The notes: generated from the sequence alone by a model not told the origin. DNA of 7,710 nt from Bacteroidales bacterium (GCA_021443605.1 JABUTQ010000310.1:1-7710), one strand, 5' to 3'; shown: positions 1-7,217, counted from the first letter of the stretch. Numbers and translations: made by a program.

Positions 1-35
1 TACAAATTAATTCAGAGTTGAGACAAAGATTTTTG

Positions 36-43
36 TATCTTTG
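36..43 (+). promoter_or_regulatory. -7 promoter box of the pnuC-ppa operon
   Basis: TATCTTTG matches the Bacteroidota primary sigma factor -7 consensus TAnnTTTG exactly. Its final G lies only 7 nt before the ATG at 51, so the transcript would begin within a few bases of the start codon. A TTG at 18-20 could act as a weak -33 element, but the 15-nt spacing is shorter than the usual 19-21. The exact match and position support the call; the start site is inferred. Confidence 0.65.
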
Positions 44-50
44 TTTTGCT

Positions 51-725
51 ATGGCAGACAAAACTATACTGAAGCCCTTCGACATATTCCTGATTATAGG
101 GGTAATAGTCTGTAATATAGTTTATTATATTGCATCGGGCGAGATAGACTATCTGGGGTTCGCTGCAGCTGTGACCGGCATCGTGAACGTAGTTTTGTGT
201 GCAAGGGCGCATCTTCTCAACTACGCTTTCGGCATCGTGAATGTCTCGATAATGGCCATCATCTACTTTCTCGGCAGCACTTGGGGAAATGCAGTTTTAT
301 ACGGGGCATATTTTCTCCCGATGAACGTTGTGGGGCTGATTTCCTGGAAAAAGAATCTGACAGACGACCAATCGGGGGTGATAGAGACCAAGCGGCTTAC
401 CGCAAGGCAGAGACTCGTCTGGGGAGCCGTTTCAATCGCCTTTGTAGTTGGAGGAGTATATCTGCTGCGGCTGTTCAACGGAAACGAACCCGTGCTGGAT
501 TCCATAAGCACAATAATTTCCGTAGTGGCTATGGTAATGCTGGTGAAGGCCTATATGGAGCAGTGGTGGCTCTGGCTGTTCATCAATATCGTGTATGTGG
601 CCCTCTGGACAAGAAACGTGATTGTCGGCACTCCACACTCCGTATCGACACTCATTATGTATATTTTCTATACGCTCAATTCGATAAACGGATTGATAAT
701 ATGGCAAAGATTAAGTAAAAAATAA
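51..725 (+). CDS. pnuC: PnuC-family transporter (nicotinamide riboside/NMN or related vitamin)
   Basis: This 224-residue integral membrane protein resembles the PnuC family, which takes up nicotinamide riboside (or thiamine or riboflavin in the PnuT and PnuX branches) by facilitated diffusion, trapped inside by phosphorylation. About seven to eight hydrophobic segments are visible near residues 10-28, 33-50, 58-76, 79-99, 122-140, 146-166, 171-189 and 199-218. Family-like signatures are the LNYAFGIVNV stretch near 56-65, the PMNVVGLISW stretch near 90-99, and the tryptophan-rich EQWWLWLFIN at 170-179, which corresponds to the substrate-binding WxxW region. The length fits the family. I chose the ATG at 51 rather than the in-frame TTG at 18, because the TTG lies upstream of the promoter box. 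The gene is followed after 10 nt by ppa. Substrate is inferred: no TPP or FMN riboswitch or kinase gene is visible to argue for thiamine or riboflavin, so NAD precursor is the default. Confidence 0.85.
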   Translation: MADKTILKPFDIFLIIGVIVCNIVYYIASGEIDYLGFAAAVTGIVNVVLCARAHLLNYAFGIVNVSIMAIIYFLGSTWGNAVLYGAYFLPMNVVGLISWKKNLTDDQSGVIETKRLTARQRLVWGAVSIAFVVGGVYLLRLFNGNEPVLDSISTIISVVAMVMLVKAYMEQWWLWLFINIVYVALWTRNVIVGTPHSVSTLIMYIFYTLNSINGLIIWQRLSKK

Positions 726-735
726 CTATAAAACT

Positions 736-1374
736 ATGAATTGCAAGAATTTACACAAAGCCCATCCTTGGCATGGCATCTCTCCGGGAGACCTTACTCC
801 GGACGAAGTCCGCTGCTTTATCGAAATAGTGCCCACCGACACTGTAAAATATGAGGTGGATAAGGAAACAGGGTATCTCTCAATCGACCGCCCGCAGAAA
901 TTCTCGAACATCGTCCCTGCGCTGTACGGATTCATCCCACGCACATTGTGCGCAAAGAATACCGCAGAGCTGACAAACAAGGCCGTAGCCCGTTTTGACA
1001 TCGAAGGAGACGGCGACCCGCTCGACATCTGCGTCCTCACCGAAAAAGACGTGACTCACGGAGATGTGCTTGTGCGCGCAATCCCCATCGGAGGCATCCG
1101 TCTGATAGACACCGGCCAGGCAGACGACAAGATTATCGCTGTGCTCAAAAACGATGCGATGTATATCCAATATGCTGATATCAACCAACTTCCGATGGCA
1201 GTTGTAAGGAGGCTTGTCCATTATTTCACCACTTATAAGGATATCCCCGGCGATGTAAAAAAGAGGACTGAATTTGTAAATCTTTATGGAGCGAATGAAG
1301 CCCACGAAGTGATTCGCCGCTCAATGAAAGACTACGAAGAGAAATTCGGGGAATATCTCACTATGGAGAAATAG
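736..1374 (+). CDS. ppa: Inorganic pyrophosphatase, family I (soluble)
   Basis: This 212-residue cytoplasmic enzyme should hydrolyse PPi to two phosphates with Mg2+, pulling biosynthetic reactions forward. Aligned by eye to E. coli Ppa, every catalytic position I can place is kept: E30, K38 and E40 (in KYEVDKETG), R52, Y64 (in YGFIP), the signature EGDGDPLDICVL with D92, D94 and D97, then D125, D130 and K132, and Y167-K168 (in HYFTTYKDI). It is therefore expected to be active. Between YGFIP and the DGDPLD signature it carries roughly 17 more residues than E. coli Ppa, reminiscent of the longer loop in eukaryotic-type enzymes. The N-terminal PWHGISPGD segment precedes the fold. The gene starts 10 nt after pnuC and has no promoter box of its own, so it is probably cotranscribed. 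The leader is A-rich without Shine-Dalgarno. The stop is 11 nt from the convergent channel gene. Confidence 0.93.
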   Translation: MNCKNLHKAHPWHGISPGDLTPDEVRCFIEIVPTDTVKYEVDKETGYLSIDRPQKFSNIVPALYGFIPRTLCAKNTAELTNKAVARFDIEGDGDPLDICVLTEKDVTHGDVLVRAIPIGGIRLIDTGQADDKIIAVLKNDAMYIQYADINQLPMAVVRRLVHYFTTYKDIPGDVKKRTEFVNLYGANEAHEVIRRSMKDYEEKFGEYLTMEK

Positions 1375-1385
1375 TCGGCTTCTTA

Positions 1386-3710
1386 TTAATCCTGTTTTAT
1401 GTGAATGTCCCTTTGAGGGAATGGTATCTCTATTCCGTTCTCGACGAAGGCATTGTAAGTGGCTTCCCTTATGGAGGCCATCATTCCCCCCTTTTCGGAA
1501 ATCTTGAGCCATACCTTTATCTGCAAATCTACGCTGCTGTCGCCAAAATTGGAAAGGTGAACAATGGTGCCGGTGTTGGGCTTGAATTTCTCCTCTAACG
1601 GTTTGACGGCCTCAAGTATCACTGTACGAGCCTTTTCCACGTCCGTCCCGTAGGCAACGCCCACATCGATGATGCACAACTCGTACTTGTTGTTCTTTGT
1701 GAGGTTGCAGAAATTCTTCTGGAACAGCTGGCTGTTGAGGAAGGAAATGGTGTTGCCGGTAAGTGTCTCCACGGTGGTGCTCCTTATCCCTATGTCAGTG
1801 ATTCTGCCCCTGACGCCATCACACTCGATTATGTCGTTCAGGTGCACGCGCCCCATAAGGAGGGAGATACCGCAGAAGAGGTCGTTGATTGTATCTTTGA
1901 GGGCGAATCCAAGACCTACACCCATACCACCCATCGCGGCTATGAGCCCCTTGCTGCTGATATTGAGCAGGTACATCGCGATGACGCCGAATATGAACCA
2001 GGTGAAAATGCTCCCCAGGGTGACATACAGGGGAATAGGCCCCGTGTAATAGCTCTTGCCGAAGATTGATTGCAGCAAATTCTTGATAATCTGAAGAATC
2101 CAGTTGGTGCAGAATGCTATGGCTATGACAATGAGGATGACGGAAATGGAAATCTTGATTCCCTCCTCACTCGGCATCAAATCCATCTGCAGCAGTTCTC
2201 TGGCCCAGCTGTTCATACTGAAAATCTTGGCAGACCAGGGAAAACTGATTACAATGGATGCAATTGTCATAAGAGGAGTTATGAGCTTGTCAACGGTGGG
2301 ATTCAGCCATTCCTTGCGGAACTCCGAAACCTTGCCATTGGGAGTGTTGCCGGCAGTAAGGAAAGTCTGAAGGCAATGTACTATCTGCAAGCAGGTTATC
2401 TGGATAATCCAGTAGAACATTATGACCAGCGCAAGGAAGTTGTATCCGCACCAGGAGAGGAAGCACATTCCCGAAGTAATTAGAAAAGTGGTCCAAAGCA
2501 ATATGGCCGGAAGCCTTTCCAACTCTTTCCCTTTGTTGAGCAATATTATGAATTGCCATACGGCAGAGAGGGCGAATACTGCGGGAATGGTGAAATTGAC
2601 CACGTTGTTGCTCACCAGCGCGGCCCTTTCGAGAATAAGCACGAGGGCCACGAACAATATGGGAAAGTAAAACTTCAAGGACTCCCAAATCTTGTCGGCC
2701 TCCGATACTACGATGACACTTATCAAGTTGATGGAAAAAATCACAAGGAACTCTATGAACACCTTCAGGAACTGCATTCGGAAATAGTCAAACGAACCGA
2801 GAGCATCTGCAAGGCATACCAGGATTATGAAGAGGAAAAGGGTAAGGCAGGCTCCTATCCACCACCTCTTGCCTCTTATGGAGTTGTTGACAAATTTCAA
2901 GTTCAGCCCCTTCCAGGCGATTGGGAAGGCTATCGCTGCAGCTACGCAGAAGTATATAATCAGGTACAGCCAAAGTGACCTCTTTTCGCGCTGGTCTGCC
3001 TTGGTCTCGATGCGATTCGGATCGTTTTTTCCCTTCAAGTCGCTGACAAAAGATCTCCACGTTTCGCTAAAATTCTGGAACAATGAGAGATACGAGCCAC
3101 TGCTGCTCAGGAACACCCTCCGGCGGATTTCCTCGAAGTGTGTGGTGTTATAGACCGCCATCTCCTCGATACGTTCCTTCATCACTTCAAAGTGCTCCGA
3201 ATTGGCCTCAAGGTCACTCTGCAACTCACCGAACCGGGTCCGCACCTCCGCACATATCTCGATGCAATTTTGTCTTGATTCCTCTCCCTTGCTGGTCAGA
3301 TTCTCCGGACGAATACGGTTGAGCAACTCCTCAAGCCGCTGAAAACGGTCTATTTCTGAAAGGAACGCTTGCTTCCAATTCTCAAATGGGGAGCTGTCGC
3401 GCTTGAAATCCTCCATCAGTTCCTGGAGGTTTTGGCAAGCTTTGGAAAGGCCGAAAAGTCTGTCTTCCGATTGTGTGTAAAGCACGATGGAATACTCTTG
3501 GCAGTCGTGCATACATTTGTCGAGGTGTGCCCAGTGCTCGGTGCGCTGATTCTCGTATTGTGCAAGGTAATATTCCAGATTGTCCTTGAGCATCACGAGT
3601 TCGTCGTTCAGCCTTCTGACCGTTACGTCCATACTCTCTTCGGTAATCACGGCTCCGAGAGGGGACATTGAAATGAAAATGACAGCAATTAGGGCAAAAA
3701 TTCTCTTCAT
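1386..3710 (-). CDS. MscS-family mechanosensitive ion channel with large N-terminal periplasmic domain
   Basis: This 774-residue inner-membrane protein should open under membrane tension to release solutes during hypo-osmotic shock. An N-terminal signal peptide (about 1-20) is followed by a helical, coiled-coil-prone periplasmic region (about 21-245) rich in Glu, Arg, Leu and Gln. It holds five cysteines: C66 and C70, C92, C149 and C153. Some ten to eleven membrane segments follow from about 246 to 618. The MscS core is clear: the pore helix contains GMGVGLGFALKDTIND (595-610), followed by GISLLMGRVHLNDIIE and DGVRGRITDIGIRSTTVET of the beta domain, the NS of FLNSQL (659-660), and the C-terminal PFPQRDIHIK. 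This layout resembles the MscK/YnaI-like long members of the family rather than the short E. coli MscS. The ATG lies 5 nt from a TATATTTG box. The gene is divergent from the GH3 gene and convergent with ppa. Ion selectivity and gating threshold cannot be read from sequence. Confidence 0.9.
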   Translation of the reverse strand: MKRIFALIAVIFISMSPLGAVITEESMDVTVRRLNDELVMLKDNLEYYLAQYENQRTEHWAHLDKCMHDCQEYSIVLYTQSEDRLFGLSKACQNLQELMEDFKRDSSPFENWKQAFLSEIDRFQRLEELLNRIRPENLTSKGEESRQNCIEICAEVRTRFGELQSDLEANSEHFEVMKERIEEMAVYNTTHFEEIRRRVFLSSSGSYLSLFQNFSETWRSFVSDLKGKNDPNRIETKADQREKRSLWLYLIIYFCVAAAIAFPIAWKGLNLKFVNNSIRGKRWWIGACLTLFLFIILVCLADALGSFDYFRMQFLKVFIEFLVIFSINLISVIVVSEADKIWESLKFYFPILFVALVLILERAALVSNNVVNFTIPAVFALSAVWQFIILLNKGKELERLPAILLWTTFLITSGMCFLSWCGYNFLALVIMFYWIIQITCLQIVHCLQTFLTAGNTPNGKVSEFRKEWLNPTVDKLITPLMTIASIVISFPWSAKIFSMNSWARELLQMDLMPSEEGIKISISVILIVIAIAFCTNWILQIIKNLLQSIFGKSYYTGPIPLYVTLGSIFTWFIFGVIAMYLLNISSKGLIAAMGGMGVGLGFALKDTINDLFCGISLLMGRVHLNDIIECDGVRGRITDIGIRSTTVETLTGNTISFLNSQLFQKNFCNLTKNNKYELCIIDVGVAYGTDVEKARTVILEAVKPLEEKFKPNTGTIVHLSNFGDSSVDLQIKVWLKISEKGGMMASIREATYNAFVENGIEIPFPQRDIHIKQD

Positions 3711-3715
3711 ATCCG

Positions 3716-3723
3716 CAAATATA
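3716..3723 (-). promoter_or_regulatory. -7 promoter box of the MscS-family gene
   Basis: On the minus strand this reads TATATTTG, an exact TAnnTTTG match. Five bases separate it from the ATG at 3710. Transcription would start at or next to the start codon, giving a leaderless or nearly leaderless mRNA. No TTTG -33 element stands at 19-21 nt upstream; that position overlaps the divergent promoter box at 3736-3743. Confidence 0.6.
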
Positions 3724-3735
3724 GGTCAATTTCTC

Positions 3736-3743
3736 TATCTTTG
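3736..3743 (+). promoter_or_regulatory. -7 promoter box of the GH3 gene
   Basis: TATCTTTG matches TAnnTTTG exactly and is followed by five bases (TAGGT) and the ATG at 3749, the same spacing as the opposite promoter. The expected -33 zone (about 3712-3716) shows no TTTG and lies within the region used by the minus-strand promoter. The two -7 boxes are 12 bp apart, so polymerase binding at one should exclude the other. Confidence 0.6.
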
Positions 3744-3748
3744 TAGGT

Positions 3749-6022
3749 ATGAATAAGAAGATTTTTGCCTTGCTCGCCATATTCTCCGTAATGGTACTTT
3801 CATCTTGCGGGAGGAACGTCAAGATATTTTCTGGAACCTTCGACAGGATTCTGAAGAAAATGACACTTGAAGAAAAAGCAATGTTGGTCACGGGGGCCGC
3901 CGCATTCTCTCCTGCCGACACCCTTTTGGAGGGGCAGGCAGCCGGAGCTGCAGGTGCCACGACCCCCATCGAGCGGATAAACTTGCCTGCAATATCTTTT
4001 GCCGACGGCCCTGCCGGTTTGAGACTTGACTCCGAGCATACCTGGTATCCCTGCGGGACTATGCTTGCCTGCAGCTGGGATACGGAACTCGTTGAAAATG
4101 TAGCTTCCCGCATAGCAGAAGAGGCACGAAGCAAGGGAGTGGACGTGATGCTCGGCCCCGGTATGAACATACAACGCAATCCTCTGGGAGGGCGCAATTT
4201 CGAATATTTCTCGGAAGATCCATATCTCACCGGCAAGATGGCCGCTGCATACGTCAATGGGCTGCAGGATAAGGGTGTGGGTGCCTGTGTCAAGCATTTT
4301 GCCCTCAACAATCAAGAAAGCGGCCGGTCGTTCAACAATGCCCGTGTCTCTCCCCGCGCACTCAGGGAGATTTATCTGAAAGGGTTCGAGATGGTGGTGA
4401 GGGAGTCACGTCCCTGGGCAGTGATGTCTTCCACTAACAGGATAAACGGAGTCTATGCATCTCAGTCAGAGGCACTTCTCACAAATCTTCTGCGTGCGGA
4501 GTGGGGGTTTGACGGAGTCGTGGTTTCAGGCTGGGGCGCGGCAGACAGTATAGCAGCTATGCTTCACGCGGGGAACGACCTCATCGAGCCGGGCAGCAGA
4601 CAGGCTTATGAAGATATCATCGGAGCAGTTGAGAGCGGACGCCTTTCCGAGGCGGAGCTCAATGTCAATGCAAGGCGTGTAATAGACCTTCTGGGACGAT
4701 GTTCCCTCAAATTTGAGGATGCTCCGATGCAGCATTCCATAGAGGAGCATATCGCCCTTGCAAGGAGATGCGCCGCCGACGGTATGGTATTGCTTGAGAA
4801 CAAAGACAGATTCCTCCCTATCACTGCGGAAAAATATCCTTATGTGGCTGTATTTGGCCAAGATACTCTGATTGCAGGAGGTCTGGGAAGTTCTACGGTA
4901 AACACTTCACACATTCCTGTGCTGTCTGAAGCCCTTGCCAATGCCGGATTCCACATCGCCGAGAATGCCGAAGACGCCGATGTCGCTTTCGTGGTCATAT
5001 CGCGAGGCGCCACCGAAGGAGAAGACAGGCCATTGTCCGATTTCTATCTGTCAAAGGATGAAAACAAGATGTTGAATGATGTTTGTCGGAGTTTTCATGA
5101 GCAAAACAAGAAAGTTGCCGTAATATTAAATACGGGAGGGGTCATCGAAACCGCTTCGTGGAAAAATCTTCCGGACGCACTCCTTCTTGCCTGGCTTCCC
5201 GGGCAGGAGGGCGGCAATGCCATTGCAGACATTGTGACCGGTGCTGTGACTCCTTCGGGACATCTGGCCCAGAGTTTCCCCATCGATTGCAAGGATGTCG
5301 CATCTTCTTCCAACTTCCCGATGTCTGAACTCAAGTCGGCCAAAGGGAAGCAGGTCAAGAATTTTGACTATACCAATTACCAAGAGGGTATCTATGTGGG
5401 ATACAGATATTTCGACACTTTTAAAAAAGAGGTATCCTACCCTTTCGGATATGGTTTAACTTATACCACATTCTCTATGGATGACCCGGAACTGTTTGAA
5501 TATAGGTTCAAGAATTTGATGGAAGTGGTTGTAGAGGTCACCAATACCGGGGATATGCCCGGACGCGCCGTAGTCCAGCTATATGTCAAGGCTCCTATGC
5601 GGGGTATGCAGGAAAAACCCGCCAAAGAACTCAGAGCATTTGCCAAGACAAAAGAGTTAAAGCCGGGAGAGACCGAGATTGTGACTTTCCCCCTCACGAA
5701 GACCGAGTTCGCCTCATACAACGAGGCTTCCTGCTCTTGGATTGTGGATTCGGGCACTTACATCTTTATGTCCGGAAATTCTTCTGCCGACATTACTGGC
5801 GAGACGGCCAGATACTTTGAAAAATCCATTTCGATACCTGTCGAAGACGTACTTGCTCTCGACAGTCCAATCAACGAACTGCGCGTGCGCAAATCCTTCT
5901 TCAGGGAGCACGTCAGGAAAGACAAGAGTACAAGTACGAAACGCACCACAAATCAGGTTTCAAAGAGCGTAACTCCCGACACAACCGCAATCGTCCCAGC
6001 TGCCGTTCTAAATCAACGATAG
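3749..6022 (+). CDS. GH3 glycoside-hydrolase-like lipoprotein lacking the catalytic nucleophile
   Basis: This 757-residue protein has the build of a GH3 beta-glucosidase. It opens with a lipoprotein signal peptide with lipobox LSSC (Cys20). Next come the N-terminal TIM barrel (about 29-320), the alpha/beta sandwich domain (about 340-565, ending near PFGYGLTYTTF) and a fibronectin-III-like domain (about 590-685). Retained active-site features include D86 in ADGPAGLR, R149 in GGRNFEYFSEDP, K182-H183 in VKHFALNNQE, and the acid/base candidate E423 in TEGEDR. The motif that normally reads (V/M)(S/T)DW reads VVSGW, so the nucleophile Asp is G261 (codon GGC at 4529-4531). The preceding SYN(K/R)ING motif reads STNRING, with T229 in place of the subsite -1 Tyr. 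Classical retaining hydrolysis is therefore doubtful. No acidic surface-export signal follows Cys20, so periplasm-facing anchoring is more likely. A basic Ser/Thr/Lys-rich tail (about 713-757) extends past the usual family end. The reading frame is intact throughout. Confidence 0.9.
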   Translation: MNKKIFALLAIFSVMVLSSCGRNVKIFSGTFDRILKKMTLEEKAMLVTGAAAFSPADTLLEGQAAGAAGATTPIERINLPAISFADGPAGLRLDSEHTWYPCGTMLACSWDTELVENVASRIAEEARSKGVDVMLGPGMNIQRNPLGGRNFEYFSEDPYLTGKMAAAYVNGLQDKGVGACVKHFALNNQESGRSFNNARVSPRALREIYLKGFEMVVRESRPWAVMSSTNRINGVYASQSEALLTNLLRAEWGFDGVVVSGWGAADSIAAMLHAGNDLIEPGSRQAYEDIIGAVESGRLSEAELNVNARRVIDLLGRCSLKFEDAPMQHSIEEHIALARRCAADGMVLLENKDRFLPITAEKYPYVAVFGQDTLIAGGLGSSTVNTSHIPVLSEALANAGFHIAENAEDADVAFVVISRGATEGEDRPLSDFYLSKDENKMLNDVCRSFHEQNKKVAVILNTGGVIETASWKNLPDALLLAWLPGQEGGNAIADIVTGAVTPSGHLAQSFPIDCKDVASSSNFPMSELKSAKGKQVKNFDYTNYQEGIYVGYRYFDTFKKEVSYPFGYGLTYTTFSMDDPELFEYRFKNLMEVVVEVTNTGDMPGRAVVQLYVKAPMRGMQEKPAKELRAFAKTKELKPGETEIVTFPLTKTEFASYNEASCSWIVDSGTYIFMSGNSSADITGETARYFEKSISIPVEDVLALDSPINELRVRKSFFREHVRKDKSTSTKRTTNQVSKSVTPDTTAIVPAAVLNQR

Positions 6023-6030
6023 TTCACGTC

Positions 6031-7170
6031 CTACCGTGATCCATACACTTTATCGAGCCATATCGCAAAGAAGCGGTTGGTGATGCAGTAAGAAGTGCCA
6101 TCTTTGGTGATAATCTCTTTATCGTAGAGCATCCTCGTTGCACTCTGGACAGTGCTCGGGCTTTTCAAAGAGTGTTTTCGGACAAAAGCAATGGAAGTGA
6201 TTCCATCTGCCTTCTCTTCCTTTGCTATGGCAATCAAGAGTGCCTTTTGAGCTTCCGGATAGGATTTGAATTGATCTTCGAATGCTTTGCCATTAAGCTT
6301 CACCACATAATCAACTGACTCTGAGACAGTATCTGACGTGATATGGTTGTCATTTGCGGCACGTTCATACAATTCGTTCAAGAGTCTCTGCACATACCAG
6401 GTGTGTCCTTCGAATTTGTCATAAACCTTGTCAAAACATTCTCTGTTGATGATGCGGCCTGCAGCTTCGAAATGCCCCTTCGTGAAGTTCCAGTATTTCT
6501 CCCTGTCTATGACATCAAGGTAAAGTGGCGAACAGCTCATATAGAATGGTTCTGACGGACTATTGAATAGAGTGTCCATCATCCTGCGATTGCTGCCGGC
6601 AAATATGAATCTTGCGTTGCTGCACTTTTGGACATACGAGCGAAGTAATGCTATCACGTTCTTTTCAGGATACTCAGCTATCTGCTGAAACTCGTCAATG
6701 GCCACGAGACAAGGCTTCTCAGCCTCTTTCAGATAATTGAATATCTCCTCGAGGGATTCCTGTGGACGGAGAATCTCACCAAGCGAGAGATTGAATTCGA
6801 GTTCACCGCTAACAGGATTCATCTTCACTCCCGGACGGAGAGACTTCACAACGGACACGAAATTGTCCAGAAATCTCCCTTCGCGAGTCTTCATCTTCCC
6901 TACAATCTCATTACTCAGAAGAAGAATCATCTCTGCAAGATTGCTTGTGGGGAAGAGGTCAAGAGTAAAAGTGGTATATGCCTCCGACATAGACTTTTCG
7001 CGTATAACGTGCGCAATAAGTCCCGACTTGCCCATTCTTCTGGGCGAGATAAGCACAGTGTTCCTGCCGTTGATAATGTTGCTTCGCAAAATAGAACTCT
7101 CAAATTCCCTATCGCAAAAATATTCAGGTGCGACATAATCTTCGGTAATGATGAATGGGTTTATTGTCAT
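6031..7170 (-). CDS. AAA/STAND-like ATPase (ATPase_2 type) with C-terminal winged-helix-like domain
   Basis: This 379-residue cytoplasmic protein resembles the archaeal-type ATPase family that is common and often multi-copy in Bacteroidota. After the N-terminal segment with FCDRE it shows a Walker A motif SPRRMGKS (42-49; the first Gly is Ser, which I recall as usual in this group), a Walker B CLVAIDEFQQ (154-163) and a sensor-1-like stretch FIFAGSNRRMM (188-198). The C-terminal part (about 305-379) looks like a winged helix: ALLIAIAKEE, then SIAFVRKHSLKSPSTVQSA, then a YCITNRFFAIWL ending. No nuclease domain is fused. Start choice: the longer reading from a TTG at 7188 overlaps the -7 box, so I take the ATG at 7170, giving a protein beginning MTINPFI. 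It converges on the GH3 gene with an 8-nt gap. The biological role of the family is not well defined; a client or effector is not visible here. Confidence 0.85.
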   Translation of the reverse strand: MTINPFIITEDYVAPEYFCDREFESSILRSNIINGRNTVLISPRRMGKSGLIAHVIREKSMSEAYTTFTLDLFPTSNLAEMILLLSNEIVGKMKTREGRFLDNFVSVVKSLRPGVKMNPVSGELEFNLSLGEILRPQESLEEIFNYLKEAEKPCLVAIDEFQQIAEYPEKNVIALLRSYVQKCSNARFIFAGSNRRMMDTLFNSPSEPFYMSCSPLYLDVIDREKYWNFTKGHFEAAGRIINRECFDKVYDKFEGHTWYVQRLLNELYERAANDNHITSDTVSESVDYVVKLNGKAFEDQFKSYPEAQKALLIAIAKEEKADGITSIAFVRKHSLKSPSTVQSATRMLYDKEIITKDGTSYCITNRFFAIWLDKVYGSR

Positions 7171-7185
7171 TTTGATTCTTTTTGG

Positions 7186-7217
7186 CAAAGATATTATTTT
7201 GATTTCAATTATTCAAA
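7186..7217 (-). promoter_or_regulatory. Complete Bacteroidota-type promoter of the ATPase gene
   Basis: On the minus strand, TTTG (7214-7217) is followed by 20 nt and TATCTTTG (7186-7193). This is a full match in sequence and spacing to the Bacteroides -33/-7 promoter. Transcription should start near 7181, leaving a leader of about ten bases before the ATG at 7170. The -33 element is embedded in the 12-bp inverted repeat at 7206-7244. Confidence 0.8.

Noticed and set aside
197..718. 173-codon plus-strand frame inside pnuC
   Set aside because: It lies in another frame of a clear membrane protein, has no family features, and is rich in R, H and C as shadow frames are.
1408..1420. TCCCT-TTG-AGGGA hairpin after ppa as a terminator
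   Set aside because: The stem is only 5 bp, lies inside the channel coding sequence, and no T-run follows on either strand.
3382..4311. 309-codon minus-strand open frame across the channel/GH3 junction
   Set aside because: It overlaps two well-supported genes and both promoters, and the protein has no recognisable domain and an implausible composition; it is an antisense shadow.
6024..6039. TCACG/CGTGA hairpin between the convergent GH3 and ATPase ends as a bidirectional terminator
   Set aside because: The 5-bp stem has no T-run on either side; it is too weak to call.
6031..7170. ATPase as part of a defence system
   Set aside because: No nuclease, toxin, reverse transcriptase or other effector gene lies next to it in the window, and this ATPase family is common in Bacteroidota without such partners.
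7171..7188. TTG start six codons upstream for the ATPase
   Set aside because: The TTG is part of the TATCTTTG promoter box, so it would not be in the transcript; the ATG at 7170 fits the promoter.
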